DNA from: Alcaligenes aquatilis
Lineage (GTDB): Bacteria; Pseudomonadota; Gammaproteobacteria; Burkholderiales; Burkholderiaceae_B
NCBI RefSeq assembly: GCF_003076515.1
Contig: NZ_CP022390.1
Span: 3,170,572-3,234,571 of the forward strand
Direction: 5' to 3'
DNA: 64,000 bases
The translations under genes were made by a program, and so were the position numbers. The notes below the pieces were generated by a model, which saw nothing but the letters and a program-made list of their open reading frames with translations, did not search any database and was not told where the DNA came from. Within the stretch, counting starts at the first letter, position 1. Each line of letters opens with the position of its first letter. Positions 10,144 through 19,830 of the stretch are shown here, piece after piece.

Positions 10144-10968
10144 ATGTCTACGACACGTGTTGCCCTGGTGCAATTGGATAGCGGCCGCGACCGCCAAACC
10201 AATTTGGATCAGCTAGAACATTGGGTGCTGGCCGCCGCCAAAGACGGGGCACAGTTGATTGTGACTCCCGAGTACAGCGATGTGCGTGGTGATACGCAAT
10301 GGTTGCAGCAAAACGCCACACCCATTCCGGGTCTGGTGACCGATCACATGGCCAGCCTGGCTCACCGCACCGGTGCCTGGATTCATCTGGGTTCCATGCA
10401 CGAGCGCCGTCCTGATGATCATCGCCTGGGCAATACCAGCGTGACGTTTTCGCCAGACGGTGAAATCGTGGCGCAATACCGCAAGGTGCACTTGTACGAC
10501 GCCGTGGTAAATGGTCTGGAATATCGTGAGTCCGACGATTTCTGCCATGGTCAGCATTTGCAAAATGTGCAGGTTGGGGAGCTGAATCTGGGCCTGAGCA
10601 TTTGCTACGACATGCGCTTTGCCGAGCTGTTCCGTACCTTGCGTGCCCGTGGCGCGAATGTGCTGGTGGTGCCGGCAGCCTTTAATGTGCATACTGGCCG
10701 TGATCACTGGGAGGTCCTGTTGCGTGCCCGTGCCATTGAGAACCAGTGCTACGTACTGGCCGCCGCGCAGATCGGTGGCCCTGGCCCCGCTATGCCTTGT
10801 CTGGGCCGCAGCATGATTATTGACCCTTGGGGTACGGTATTGGCCTGCATGCCCGATCACCCTGGCTATATCTGTGCCGATCTGGATCCCGCGCGCGTGC
10901 AGCGCATGCGAGAGTCGCTCCCGGCCTGGCTGCACCGCCGGGGTGATCTGTATCCTATTTCTTCTTGA
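10144..10968 (+). CDS. Nitrilase-superfamily amidohydrolase
   Basis: A 274-residue carbon-nitrogen hydrolase with the complete catalytic triad: Glu43 (TPEYSD), Lys114 (YRKVHLYD) and Cys154 (SICYDMRF). The CYDMRFAELFR block resembles omega-amidases and NIT2-like enzymes; N-carbamoyl amino acid hydrolases are also possible. These enzymes split a terminal amide or carbamoyl group and release ammonia. The start is the ATG nine bases after AAAGGA; an open frame runs further upstream but overlaps the preceding gene by over 100 bases. Gap to the upstream gene is 22 bases and to the downstream gene 29 bases, so co-transcription is likely. Confidence 0.88.
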   Translation: MSTTRVALVQLDSGRDRQTNLDQLEHWVLAAAKDGAQLIVTPEYSDVRGDTQWLQQNATPIPGLVTDHMASLAHRTGAWIHLGSMHERRPDDHRLGNTSVTFSPDGEIVAQYRKVHLYDAVVNGLEYRESDDFCHGQHLQNVQVGELNLGLSICYDMRFAELFRTLRARGANVLVVPAAFNVHTGRDHWEVLLRARAIENQCYVLAAAQIGGPGPAMPCLGRSMIIDPWGTVLACMPDHPGYICADLDPARVQRMRESLPAWLHRRGDLYPISS

Positions 10969-10997
10969 TTGTGTGCTGAAACAGACTGGAGTCTGCC

Positions 10998-11801
10998 ATG
11001 ACCGTTCCTGCGGCCTTTGAGTTTTATCCGGGCACTGCCCCCTTGTTGATTTCCATGCCCCATTCGGGCACCTATGTGCCATCGGCCTTGCTGGCGCGTT
11101 TTACGGAGTCAGCGCGTCAGGTGCCGGATACGGATTGGCATATTCCCCGTCTATACGAGTGCGCTCAGCAATTGGGCGCGTCTGTGCTGGTGGCGACGTA
11201 CTCGCGTTTTGTTGTTGATCAGAACCGCCCGCCGGACAATGCCAGCCTGTACCCAGGGCAAAGTGTGACCGGTCTCTGTCCTTTGGATACCTTTGACGAT
11301 GAGCCTATCTACCAGCCTGGACAAGAGCCGGACGAACGTGAGATTGCCCAGCGCCGCGAGAGCATCTGGCTGCCGTATCATCAGAAGCTGGAAGAAGAGC
11401 TGATGCGCCTTCTGACCTTGCACGGTCGTGTAGTCCTGTGGGATGCGCACTCGATTCGTTCGGTGGTTCCGCGCTTTTTTGAAGGCCGTCTGCCGGATCT
11501 GAATTTCGGGACGGCCAATGGTCAGAGCTGTGATCCTGCCTTGAGCGATCGTCTGATGAAAACGGCCTTGGCCAACAAAGACTACAGTAGTGTGCTGAAT
11601 GGTCGTTTCAAAGGTGGCTACATTACCCGCCATTACGGACGTCCTCAGCAGAACATTCATGCTGTGCAGTTGGAGATGGCACAGTGCTGCTATATGCAAG
11701 AGCAGTGGCCCTTTGATTACAACGAAGCGGCTGCCCACAACATTCAGCCCTTGATCGAGGCCTTGTTGCGCGACGCGCTGGCCTTTGCGTCCGAGTCGTA
11801 A
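10998..11801 (+). CDS. N-formylglutamate deformylase-like amidohydrolase (HutG family)
   Basis: A 267-residue enzyme of the N-formylglutamate amidohydrolase family. Recognisable blocks are ISMPHSGTYVP near the start (metal-binding His), FVVDQNRPPDN, and VVLWDAHSIRS, which supplies Asp and His ligands. HutG hydrolyses N-formyl-L-glutamate to glutamate and formate in one branch of histidine degradation. No hut genes (hutH, hutU, hutI, hutF) are nearby. Instead it is the last gene of the permease/hydrolase operon, so it may act on another N-formyl amino acid or on a formyl intermediate of that pathway. GGAG lies before the ATG. It shares length with known HutG proteins. Confidence 0.87.
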   Translation: MTVPAAFEFYPGTAPLLISMPHSGTYVPSALLARFTESARQVPDTDWHIPRLYECAQQLGASVLVATYSRFVVDQNRPPDNASLYPGQSVTGLCPLDTFDDEPIYQPGQEPDEREIAQRRESIWLPYHQKLEEELMRLLTLHGRVVLWDAHSIRSVVPRFFEGRLPDLNFGTANGQSCDPALSDRLMKTALANKDYSSVLNGRFKGGYITRHYGRPQQNIHAVQLEMAQCCYMQEQWPFDYNEAAAHNIQPLIEALLRDALAFASES

Positions 11802-11881
11802 ATTTGTCGTGACCCCCGGTACAGGCAAGCCGGGGCGCTACACTATCGCCTTGGCCACGGTGGCCGTAGAGCGATTCATTC

Positions 11882-12730
11882 ATGTCTGACTTTTCCCCGC
11901 CCCTATTTGAGCAACTGTGCTGTCCCTTGGACGGCTTGCCGCTCTCGTTCGAGGCTCCCAGCTGGCGCTGCCCGTCGGGCCATTGTTTCGATACGGCCAG
12001 CCAGGGCTATATCAATCTGCTTCCTGTACAAAACAAGCGCTCACGTGATCCAGGAGATAGCAAGGAGATGGTGGCGGCGCGTCGCCGTTATCTGGAGTCG
12101 GGGGTATACGAACCTATTGCCGCAGGTGTGTGGCGTGCTTTGATGGATGGATTGGAAGGGGAGGCGCCCTACGCTTGTCTGGATGCAGGCTGTGGGGAAG
12201 GCTATTATCCGCGTTATTTGCGTCAGCAGGATCAACAGGGGCAACTGGCCCTGATCGGTCTGGATATTTCCAAATGGGCTGTCATGGCAGCAGCACGCAG
12301 CTCACCAGACATACGTTGGCTGGTAGGGAGCAACGCACATTTGCCCGTGCCTGACGGTGCCTTGGATGCCGTGCTGTGCCTGTTTGGTTTTGCCGTTCCC
12401 GATGAGTTTTTACGGGCGCTGAAACCCGGCGGCATTTGGGTGCAGGTGGAGACAGGTGCAGACCATTTGTTGGAGCTGCGCCGTATCATTTACAGCAGTC
12501 TGAAGGTCGACAAGAGCCAAGAGCAAACCGTGGCAGCCGGCTTTTGCTTGGAGCACAGCGAGCGTATCCGTTTTGAGGTATCGCTACATACGCAGGAACA
12601 AATTGCAGATTTGTTGTTGATGACCCCTCATATGTTTCGTGCCAGTATGCCGGGTCTGGAGCGAGTGCGTCAGTTGACAAGCCTTGACCTGCAGGTAGAT
12701 GTGCAGATCAAGGTGCTGCGTCGTCTTTAA
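11882..12730 (+). CDS. rlmA: 23S rRNA (guanine-N1)-methyltransferase, RlmA family
   Basis: A 282-residue protein matching RlmA: an N-terminal zinc-ribbon-like segment, then GYINLLPVQNKRSRDPGDSKEM (very conserved in the family and shown here by its pattern YxNLLPVQ-KRSRDPGD), then an AdoMet-binding Rossmann domain with DAGCGEGYY. RlmA methylates G745 of 23S rRNA in E. coli; a Gram-positive relative methylates G748. The zinc site is unusual: E. coli has CPLC followed by C-x3-H, whereas here the first pair reads CPLD, so one cysteine ligand is replaced by Asp17, although Cys13 sits just before. The gene is convergent with a diguanylate cyclase gene. Confidence 0.85.
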   Translation: MSDFSPPLFEQLCCPLDGLPLSFEAPSWRCPSGHCFDTASQGYINLLPVQNKRSRDPGDSKEMVAARRRYLESGVYEPIAAGVWRALMDGLEGEAPYACLDAGCGEGYYPRYLRQQDQQGQLALIGLDISKWAVMAAARSSPDIRWLVGSNAHLPVPDGALDAVLCLFGFAVPDEFLRALKPGGIWVQVETGADHLLELRRIIYSSLKVDKSQEQTVAAGFCLEHSERIRFEVSLHTQEQIADLLLMTPHMFRASMPGLERVRQLTSLDLQVDVQIKVLRRL

Positions 12731-12740
12731 GTGGGCCCAG

Positions 12741-12767
12741 CCCTCCTCTTGCTCAGAGGGGAGGGGG
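12741..12767. terminator. Possible terminator between convergent genes
   Basis: A GC-rich imperfect hairpin (left side CCCTCCTCT, right side AGAGGGGAGGG, with a two-base bulge) lies at the junction of two convergent genes. A T-rich stretch follows on the plus side only. Support is moderate. Confidence 0.35.
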
Positions 12768-14342
12768 CATTTCTCTCACCTGATCGTTCTGAGAACTGAT
12801 TTCAACACGGTTGCGGCCATTGCGTTTGGCTGTGTAGAGCGCCTCGTCGGCCAATTTCAAGACAGTGCTGTGTTCACGAGCATGGATGGGCCAATTTGCC
12901 ACTCCGATGGAGATGGTAATGGGCGAGCCTGTGGGGCTGTTGGTTTTACTAATCAATATGCGCAGACGTTCGGCTAGCTGTACGGCTTGGTCGATATCTT
13001 GCTCAGGCAGGAAGATACTGAATTCTTCTCCCCCGACGCGGCAAACCAGGTCCGTGTCACGGGTGCAGGCTCGCATGGTGTTGGCCAAAAAGCATAGCAC
13101 TAGGTCGCCCACGTCGTGGCCGTAGGTATCGTTGACACGTTTAAAGTGGTCGATATCGACCGCCAGAACGGAAAAGGGGGTGTCCGTGTCTCTCCACTGC
13201 TGGAGCATGGCATTCATGCCACGACGATTGGTCAGGCTGGTGAGTGGGTCAGTATTGCGCTCGATATCCATGACGCCCATCTTGCGATTGACGCGTTTCA
13301 GGCCCAGCAGCATGGCTAGTTTGATCTGGCGGGACTCAAAGTACCAGGCATGAACCTGGCTGATGCGGGAGCCGGCCAAGTCTGTGTCCAAGTGGGGAGC
13401 CTGGCGGGCCAGCTGGCGCAAAGGCTTGGCAATAAGCATGGCCAGCATCCAGATAAGGATCTGGACAGCGACAAAAAATGGGATGGAGTTGCGCAACACT
13501 TTACCCAGCAGGCCGCTAAGTTCTTTCAAAACGGTGTCGGTGGGGCTTTGTACGACCAGGCCCCATTGCACATCCTTGCTGGGGGCAAAGCCGGTCAGCA
13601 TGTCTGTGCCTTTAGAGTTCTCCAAGGCCAAGGCGTCAATCCTGCCTTGGTTGACGGCATCAATGGCAGGGTTGTCGCTGATAATCTCGCCGATGCGACT
13701 TGTATCCTGGTGATAAAGCAGACGTTTGTTTTTGTCGACGACATAGATGTAGGAGCCGTCACGATGAAAGTGCTCGCCTAGCAGCGCATTCAGGCTATTG
13801 GGTTCATGCAGATAGATGGAGCCGCCTACCAGGCCCTGATAGTTACCATCAACGTCAAGAATGGGGTACGACAGAAAGATCAGCAGCCGGCCAGTGGCCG
13901 ACATGTACGGGGAGCTGACAAGGGGGATTTTGCTGTTCAGAGCATGTCGGGTGCCCTCACCATGCAATACGGTGCCCAGCAGGCCGAGGTTGTAAGGGGC
14001 ATTGGCCAGTACCTGGCCTTTGGTATCCAGAATCAGCACCGAGTTGAAGCTGTTGTTTTGCTCGTGCAGGCGGTTGACCTCCGCATTGAGCTGCTGCTCA
14101 GTTTTTGGGGCGGGGCCCGAGAGCAGATTGGCGCTGTAACGAAGTTGCTGCTGCAAATTGGCAATAAAGGCATCTGTGCTGCTTGCCAGTTTCAGCGCAT
14201 AGGCCCGGTTCTTTTCCAGGGCCTGGTCCATTAACAGGGTACGTTCTGCCCAGTAGGCTCCATATAAGGTGTAACCCATGGTCAGCAGGCTGCTGGCAGT
14301 AGCCAGCAGCAAAATCAGCCGGCGCAGATCGACAAAAAACAT
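12753..14342 (-). CDS. Membrane diguanylate cyclase with dCache-type sensor
   Basis: A 529-residue protein with a membrane segment at about residues 8-27, a periplasmic region of about 260 residues that resembles a double Cache sensor (SVLILDTKGQVLA and DGSYIYVVDKNKRLL are typical strands), a second membrane segment near 288-312, and a C-terminal GGDEF domain from about 360. The active loop reads GGEEF (near residues 437-441), which is catalytically competent. An RxxD inhibitory site (RDTD) lies five residues before it, so product inhibition by c-di-GMP is expected. It probably makes c-di-GMP in response to an extracellular small molecule; the ligand is unknown. No phosphodiesterase gene is adjacent. 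Confidence 0.88.
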   Translation of the reverse strand: MFFVDLRRLILLLATASSLLTMGYTLYGAYWAERTLLMDQALEKNRAYALKLASSTDAFIANLQQQLRYSANLLSGPAPKTEQQLNAEVNRLHEQNNSFNSVLILDTKGQVLANAPYNLGLLGTVLHGEGTRHALNSKIPLVSSPYMSATGRLLIFLSYPILDVDGNYQGLVGGSIYLHEPNSLNALLGEHFHRDGSYIYVVDKNKRLLYHQDTSRIGEIISDNPAIDAVNQGRIDALALENSKGTDMLTGFAPSKDVQWGLVVQSPTDTVLKELSGLLGKVLRNSIPFFVAVQILIWMLAMLIAKPLRQLARQAPHLDTDLAGSRISQVHAWYFESRQIKLAMLLGLKRVNRKMGVMDIERNTDPLTSLTNRRGMNAMLQQWRDTDTPFSVLAVDIDHFKRVNDTYGHDVGDLVLCFLANTMRACTRDTDLVCRVGGEEFSIFLPEQDIDQAVQLAERLRILISKTNSPTGSPITISIGVANWPIHAREHSTVLKLADEALYTAKRNGRNRVEISSQNDQVREMPPPL

Positions 14343-14514
14343 GAGGATGGGCGAGTGCTAGGATGAAAAAGGGCTGGAAGGAGCTGGAGAAGGCAAGAAC
14401 TGCCCCAATTCATTATACGTAAAGAATTTTTTTAGGGTCGTTTAAATGCGGCTGGAGACCACGGCAAGGACAGTCCGCCCGGCAGGGGGCAACAGCAACG
14501 TGTAAGATGTGAAA

Positions 14515-14526
14515 TGGTCTAGACCA
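14515..14526. promoter_or_regulatory. Candidate GntR-type operator upstream of acnA
   Basis: TGGTCTAGACCA is a perfect 12-bp palindrome 79 bases before the acnA start. It equals the core of the operator bound by HutC-subfamily GntR regulators such as DasR and NagR. The regulator would have to be encoded outside this spot. Its use here is inferred from the match and the position only. Confidence 0.45.
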
Positions 14527-14605
14527 ATAGACAATTACCACATGAGTATCGCTGGCTGGGTAAGTTGAATGGTATCGGCCGGCACCTTTCCATGGAGATC
14601 CCGAT

Positions 14606-17359
14606 ATGAAAAGCGTAGATAGTTTTAAGGCTTTGCACCAGTTGGATGTCGGCGGGCAGTCCTACGACTACTATCGGTTGGATGCGGTTCGTGGAGATGG
14701 CCTGGATGTTGCCAGCCTGCCGTATGGTTTGAAGATCCTGCTGGAAAACTTGCTGCGCACCGAGGATGGCGCCGATGTGACTGCGGATGATATTCGCGCC
14801 CTGGCCGCCTGGGATCCTGCTGCCGAGCCCGATCGTGAAATCGCCTTTACCCCCGCACGTGTTGTGCTGCAGGACTTTACCGGTGTGCCAGCCGTTGTGG
14901 ACTTGGCCGCCATGCGTGAAGCCATGCAGGCGCTGGGTGGCGACCCGCAAAAAATTAACCCCCTGGCACCGGTAGAGCTGGTTATTGACCACTCGGTGAT
15001 CGTGGACGATTTTGGCAAACCCAGTTCTTTTGAGCGCAACGTACAGATCGAGTACGAGCGCAATATGGAGCGCTACCAGTTTCTGCGCTGGGGCCAAAGT
15101 GCATTCGATAACTTCAAGGTCGTGCCACCGGGCACGGGTATTGTTCACCAGGTGAACCTGGAGCACTTGGCCCGCGTGGTCTTTACGCGCGACGAACAAG
15201 GCCGTCAACTGGCCTATCCCGATACCTGTGTGGGTACGGACTCGCACACGCCTATGGTGAACGGTCTGGGCGTGGTGGCCTGGGGCGTAGGCGGTATCGA
15301 GGCCGAAGCCGCTATGCTGGGACAGCCCATTTCCATGCTGATTCCCCGTGTTGTGGGTTTCAAGCTGACAGGTCAAATGCCTGAAGGCACTACGGCGACA
15401 GACTTGGTGCTGACGATTACCGATATGCTGCGCAAGCACGGTGTCGTGGGCAAGTTTGTGGAGTTCTATGGTCCTGGCGTCAGCGCTGTACCTTTGGCTA
15501 ACCGTGCCACGATCGGCAATATGAGCCCCGAATACGGCTCCACCATTTCCATGTTCCCGATTGACGAGGAAACCCTGCGCTACATGGAGCTGACGGGTCG
15601 CTCCAAAGAACAGATCGACCTGGTGCGCGAGTATGCCCAGGCCCAGGGTCTGTGGCATGACCCGCAGCACGAGCCTCGCTACTCCGAGCGCCTGGAGCTG
15701 GATTTGTCCACGGTCGTCCCCTCGATTGCCGGCCCCAAGCGCCCGCAAGACCGCATTGCCCTGTCCTCGTCCCAATCCGCATTCCGTACCTCGGTACGTG
15801 ATCTGCTGGGCGACGATGTAGCGACCTATGACGAGGCCGTGGAAGAGAGTTTCCCTGCGTCGGACGTGCCTTCGCACAAGCCACCCGCACCTCGTAAAGC
15901 GGCGGTGACGTTCACGTTGGCCGACGGTAGCCAGTGCGAGCTGGATCACGGCTCGGTGGTGATTGCCGCCATTACCTCGTGTACCAATACCTCCAACCCA
16001 AGTGTGATGATGGCCGCGGGTCTGCTGGCCAAGAAAGCGGTGGAAAAAGGCTTGAGCCGCAAGCCTTGGGTGAAAACCAGTCTGGCCCCAGGCTCGCGCG
16101 TGGTTACCGACTATTACGACCGTGCCGGCCTGACCTCCTATCTGGACAAGCTGGGTTTTGACCTGGTGGGTTACGGCTGCACCACGTGTATCGGTAACTC
16201 CGGCCCACTGATTCCAGAAGTCAGCCAGGCGATTAATCAAAACGATCTGGCCGTGGTGTCCACCTTGTCGGGTAACCGTAACTTCGAGGGCCGTATTCAC
16301 CCCGAAGTGAAAATGAACTACTTGATGTCGCCACCGCTGGTGGTGGCCTACGCTTTGGCGGGCACGATGGATATCGACCTGTACAAGGAGCCTTTGGGGC
16401 AGGGTAGCGATGGCAAGGATGTGTATCTGAAAGACATCTGGCCCTCTGCTGCTGAAGTGCAGGACGTGATCAGCAAGGCGATTGCCTCGGATATGTACCG
16501 CGATGGTTATGCCGATGTATTTGCCGGCGATGAGCGTTGGCGCTCTTTGCCTACGCCCGAAGGGGATCGTTTCGAATGGCAGGATTCCTCTACCTACGTG
16601 CGCAAACCCCCATATTTCATTGACCTGAAGCGTGACCCCAGCCCTGTCTCGGATATTCGTGGCGCACGCGTGCTGGCCAAGCTGGGTGACTCGGTGACGA
16701 CCGACCACATCAGTCCGGCTGGGTCGATTGCACGCATGTCGCCAGCGGCCACCTATTTGATGGACCACGGCGTACAGCCGCAGGACTTCAACTCGTACGG
16801 CTCGCGTCGTGGTAACCATGAAGTCATGATTCGCGGCACCTTTGCTAACGTGCGCTTGCGTAACCAACTGGCTCCGGGTACGGAAGGGGGCTACACACGC
16901 GACTTCACGCAAGACGGCGCGCCCGTGGCAACGATTTACGATGCCTCGCGCAATTACTTGAGTGCCGATGTCCCGCTGGTCATTTTGGCGGGCAAGGAAT
17001 ACGGTTCGGGTTCTTCGCGTGACTGGGCGGCCAAAGGTACGGTGCTGCTCGGTGTACGGGCAGTCATTGCCGAATCTTACGAGCGTATTCACCGCAGCAA
17101 TTTGCTGGGCATGGGCGTGATGCCTTTGCAGTTCCCGGCTGGCCAAAACGCACAAACCCTGGGTCTGACGGGCGATGAAGTCTTCGACATCGAAGGCATT
17201 ACCGCCTTGAATCAGGACAAGATCCCCGAGAAGGTCAAAGTGCGTGCTGGCGATATTGAGTTCGAGGCCCTGGTCCGAATTGATACGCCTAGCGAAGCGC
17301 ATTATTACCGTCATGGCGGTATCATGCAGTACGTGTTGCGGGGCTTGTTGAAAGCGTAA
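14606..17359 (+). CDS. acnA: Aconitate hydratase A
   Basis: A 917-residue aconitase of the AcnA/IRP type, slightly longer than the usual 890-900 residues. The three [4Fe-4S] ligands are Cys459 (SCTNTSNP), Cys525 and Cys528 ([11 protein letters not shown]). The C-terminal swivel domain carries [13 protein letters not shown] and [16 protein letters not shown]. It interconverts citrate and isocitrate in the TCA cycle in the cytoplasm. The related 2-methylisocitrate dehydratase AcnD is similar, but no prp genes are adjacent, so AcnA is the better call. The gene stands alone, with a long leader containing a palindromic candidate operator, and is followed by hairpins that separate it from the MFS gene. 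Confidence 0.93.
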   Translation: MKSVDSFKALHQLDVGGQSYDYYRLDAVRGDGLDVASLPYGLKILLENLLRTEDGADVTADDIRALAAWDPAAEPDREIAFTPARVVLQDFTGVPAVVDLAAMREAMQALGGDPQKINPLAPVELVIDHSVIVDDFGKPSSFERNVQIEYERNMERYQFLRWGQSAFDNFKVVPPGTGIVHQVNLEHLARVVFTRDEQGRQLAYPDTCVGTDSHTPMVNGLGVVAWGVGGIEAEAAMLGQPISMLIPRVVGFKLTGQMPEGTTATDLVLTITDMLRKHGVVGKFVEFYGPGVSAVPLANRATIGNMSPEYGSTISMFPIDEETLRYMELTGRSKEQIDLVREYAQAQGLWHDPQHEPRYSERLELDLSTVVPSIAGPKRPQDRIALSSSQSAFRTSVRDLLGDDVATYDEAVEESFPASDVPSHKPPAPRKAAVTFTLADGSQCELDHGSVVIAAITSCTNTSNPSVMMAAGLLAKKAVEKGLSRKPWVKTSLAPGSRVVTDYYDRAGLTSYLDKLGFDLVGYGCTTCIGNSGPLIPEVSQAINQNDLAVVSTLSGNRNFEGRIHPEVKMNYLMSPPLVVAYALAGTMDIDLYKEPLGQGSDGKDVYLKDIWPSAAEVQDVISKAIASDMYRDGYADVFAGDERWRSLPTPEGDRFEWQDSSTYVRKPPYFIDLKRDPSPVSDIRGARVLAKLGDSVTTDHISPAGSIARMSPAATYLMDHGVQPQDFNSYGSRRGNHEVMIRGTFANVRLRNQLAPGTEGGYTRDFTQDGAPVATIYDASRNYLSADVPLVILAGKEYGSGSSRDWAAKGTVLLGVRAVIAESYERIHRSNLLGMGVMPLQFPAGQNAQTLGLTGDEVFDIEGITALNQDKIPEKVKVRAGDIEFEALVRIDTPSEAHYYRHGGIMQYVLRGLLKA

Positions 17360-17443
17360 GCTCGGCAGCAGGCCACGGCGTGATTTGACACGCCAGCAGG
17401 TGCGCCAGTGGTGTCATGCCTCTGGCGCATTTGTGTGTTTAGG

Positions 17444-17467
17444 GGCCGGCTCTTTTGCCGGCCTTTT
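17444..17467 (+). terminator. Terminator after acnA
   Basis: A 7-bp GC stem (GGCCGGC with GCCGGCC) closes a six-base TCTTTT loop and is followed by TTTT. A second hairpin with an 8-bp stem (TGCGCCAG with CTGGCGCA) lies just upstream at 17401-17429. Together they end the acnA transcript before the MFS gene, which begins only 16 bases later. Confidence 0.75.
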
Positions 17468-17483
17468 GTGTGGATAAAGAAAA

Positions 17484-18899
17484 ATGGCGAATACCCAAGA
17501 AGCATCTTGGTCTGAGTTGTTGTCTGGCCGTAATGGCTTGCGCTCGCTGGCTTTGGCCGGAGGCGTGGCTGTTCACGCGATCAATGTGTACGTGGCGACC
17601 ACGATTTTGCCTTCCGTGGTGGAAGATATAGGCGGGTTGGAGTACTACGCGTGGAATACCACGCTCTTTGTGGTGGCATCGATTCTGGGCTCGGCCCTGT
17701 CACCCCAAGTCCTGGAAAAATGGGGCCTGCGACACAGCTTTCTGGTGTCGCTGCTGTTCTTTGCGATTGGCACGACCTTGTGCGCGGCGGCGCCTTCCAT
17801 GCCTTTCCTGCTTGTTGCCCGCACGATTCAAGGATTGGGGGGTGGCTTGCTATTGGGTCTGAGCTACTCCTCGATCCGGTTGGTGTTTGAAGAGCGGCTT
17901 TGGCCGCGCGTGATGGCCCTGGTGTCTAGTATGTGGGGCGTGGCGACCTTGTCGGGACCGGCGATTGGCGGGGTGTTTGCCCAGATGGGCCAATGGCGTC
18001 TGGCCTTCTGGAGTGTCCTGCCGTGTGCCGCTTTGCTGGCGATTCTGGTCTGGACCCAGTTGCGTGATGCGCGTGCCCCTGAAACGCGTCAATCCGGTTC
18101 GACCTTGGGCAAGGTCTTGTTGCTGACCGCCTCGGTACTGGTCATGTCGGCAGGTAGCCTGTCCACGTCGTGGATGATCAATCTGGCCGGTGTCGTGGGT
18201 GGCGCGATGCTGGTGTATCTGATGGCGCGTGCCGACAGCAAATCCACCAGCCGCCTGTTTCCGCAGGGCACCTATTCCATCAACACCGCCTTGGGTAGTT
18301 TGTACGCTGGTATTGGCTTGGTCAGTGTGGCGGTGGCAACGGAAATCTTCATTCCGTATTTCCTGCAGATCATCCATCACATGAGCCCGCTGAAAGCCGG
18401 CTACCTGACTGCCTTGATGTCCGGTGGCTGGACCTTGGGTTCGATTGCCAGTTCCAGCCGTGGGCTGAAAACCGGGGACAGATTGATTATTGCCGGGCCT
18501 GTGCTCTCGGGCTTGTCGCTGGCTGCCTTGGGCGTGTTTATCCCGTGGGAGGGTTTGAGCGAAGGCAGGGATTATTCCTGGGCCTTGTACCTGTCCTTAT
18601 TGGGCGTTGGAATAGGGATTGGTCTGGCCTGGCCGCACCTGCTGACACGGGTCTTTCATTCCGCGCCCAAGGGCCAGGAGAATATTGCCTCGGCTGCCAT
18701 TACGACCTTGCAACTGTTTACGATGGCCCTGGGGGCTGCATTGGCCGGGATCATCACCACGGCCTCGGGCTTTGCAGACCCCGGTGGGGTGCAGGGCGCG
18801 CGCCAGTCAGCGCAGGCTCTGCTGTGGCTGTTTGCTCTGGCGCCTCTTCTTGCCGCCTTCCTGTCCGGGCCTGCAAGACGGGTGCGCCCCAAGGCTTAG
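17484..18899 (+). CDS. MFS transporter (drug:H+ antiporter type)
   Basis: A 471-residue major facilitator superfamily protein with 12 to 14 membrane segments. Residues 105-130 contain the arginine and glycine pattern ARTIQGLGGGLLLGLSY of segment 4, and residues around 75 contain the loop between segments 2 and 3. The motif spacing and length resemble the EmrB/QacA type of multidrug antiporters (DHA2), usually with 14 segments. Substrate unknown. No membrane fusion protein or outer membrane channel gene is adjacent. The start ATG follows the acnA terminator closely. The stop codon is two bases from that of the convergent aldo/keto reductase gene. Confidence 0.82.
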   Translation: MANTQEASWSELLSGRNGLRSLALAGGVAVHAINVYVATTILPSVVEDIGGLEYYAWNTTLFVVASILGSALSPQVLEKWGLRHSFLVSLLFFAIGTTLCAAAPSMPFLLVARTIQGLGGGLLLGLSYSSIRLVFEERLWPRVMALVSSMWGVATLSGPAIGGVFAQMGQWRLAFWSVLPCAALLAILVWTQLRDARAPETRQSGSTLGKVLLLTASVLVMSAGSLSTSWMINLAGVVGGAMLVYLMARADSKSTSRLFPQGTYSINTALGSLYAGIGLVSVAVATEIFIPYFLQIIHHMSPLKAGYLTALMSGGWTLGSIASSSRGLKTGDRLIIAGPVLSGLSLAALGVFIPWEGLSEGRDYSWALYLSLLGVGIGIGLAWPHLLTRVFHSAPKGQENIASAAITTLQLFTMALGAALAGIITTASGFADPGGVQGARQSAQALLWLFALAPLLAAFLSGPARRVRPKA

Positions 18900-18901
18900 C
18901 C

Positions 18902-19750
18902 TTAGACGGTGCTTTTGGGCAAGCGGAACAATTCTGGATCCGGGCCAAGACGACCTTCGGCCTGGTCCAGACCGGCAATGTCTGCCATGTCCTGCTCGCT
19001 GAGCTCGAAGCTGAAAATGTCCATATTGTCACGCTGGCGTTCGGGGGAGGTGGACTTGGTAATCACCATATTGCCCAGTTGAATCTGCCAGCGCAGCATG
19101 ACTTGCGCCACAGAGCGGCCATGTTCCTTGGCAATCTTGTTCAGTACCGGATTGTCCCACAGCGTACCCAGTCCCAGTGGGCTCCAGGCTTGCGTCTGGA
19201 TAGCGTGGTCTTCATGGTAGTGGCGAGACTCTGCCTGCTGAAAGCCGGGGTGCAGCTCAATCTGATTAAGCACAGGCAACACGCCGGTCTTGTCCAGCAA
19301 GGTTTGCAAATGCTGGGGCAGGAAGTTGCACACACCAATGGATTTGACGCGGCCTTCATTGCGCAGATTGATCAGTGTTTCCCAGGTCTGGATGTACTGG
19401 CGGTTCTTGGGCACAGGCCAGTGAATCAGGTACAGATCCACATATTCGAGCTGCAGTTTGTCCATGCTTTCTTCAAAGCCTGCACGGGTGTTGTCGTGGC
19501 CATGCATGTCATTCCACAGCTTGGTGGTCACAAACAGCTCCTCGCGTGGCACCTTGGACTGACGAATCCCTTGACCGACTTCGGCCTCGTTGCCGTAGAT
19601 GGCAGCAGTGTCGATCAGGCGGTAGCCTACCTCGATGCCACTGCACACCACATCGGCCGTTTGCTCGGCAGGCACCTGCCAGACACCCAGGCCCAGTTGT
19701 GGCGCGCGGTTATCGTCGTGGAAGGTGATTGTTGGGGGGGTAGTCGACAT
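18902..19750 (-). CDS. Aldo/keto reductase (2,5-diketogluconate reductase-like)
   Basis: A 282-residue AKR with the complete catalytic tetrad: Asp in RLIDTAAIYGNE, Tyr in the same block, Lys in TTKLWND and His in LIHWP. The cofactor region ends with ITKSTSPERQRDN, typical of NADPH binding. It reduces aldehydes or ketones, with a preferred substrate that cannot be told from sequence. An ATG eight codons further upstream is in frame, but GAGGAGA sits six bases before the chosen ATG, which decides the start. The gene is convergent with the MFS gene with only two bases between stops, and an unusual inverted repeat lies in its leader. Confidence 0.88.
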   Translation of the reverse strand: MSTTPPTITFHDDNRAPQLGLGVWQVPAEQTADVVCSGIEVGYRLIDTAAIYGNEAEVGQGIRQSKVPREELFVTTKLWNDMHGHDNTRAGFEESMDKLQLEYVDLYLIHWPVPKNRQYIQTWETLINLRNEGRVKSIGVCNFLPQHLQTLLDKTGVLPVLNQIELHPGFQQAESRHYHEDHAIQTQAWSPLGLGTLWDNPVLNKIAKEHGRSVAQVMLRWQIQLGNMVITKSTSPERQRDNMDIFSFELSEQDMADIAGLDQAEGRLGPDPELFRLPKSTV

Positions 19751-19830
19751 AAGTCTCTCCTCGGTAGAGTGCACGGCAAAACAGCCAGGGTCTGGCTGAT
19801 GAAACCACCGCGCATGGGGAACGATCGGGG

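Noticed and set aside
14519..17314. A 931-codon open frame on the strand opposite acnA
   Set aside because: It mirrors the codon pattern of acnA, has no domain, ribosome binding site or signal, and is a by-product of GC-rich third positions.
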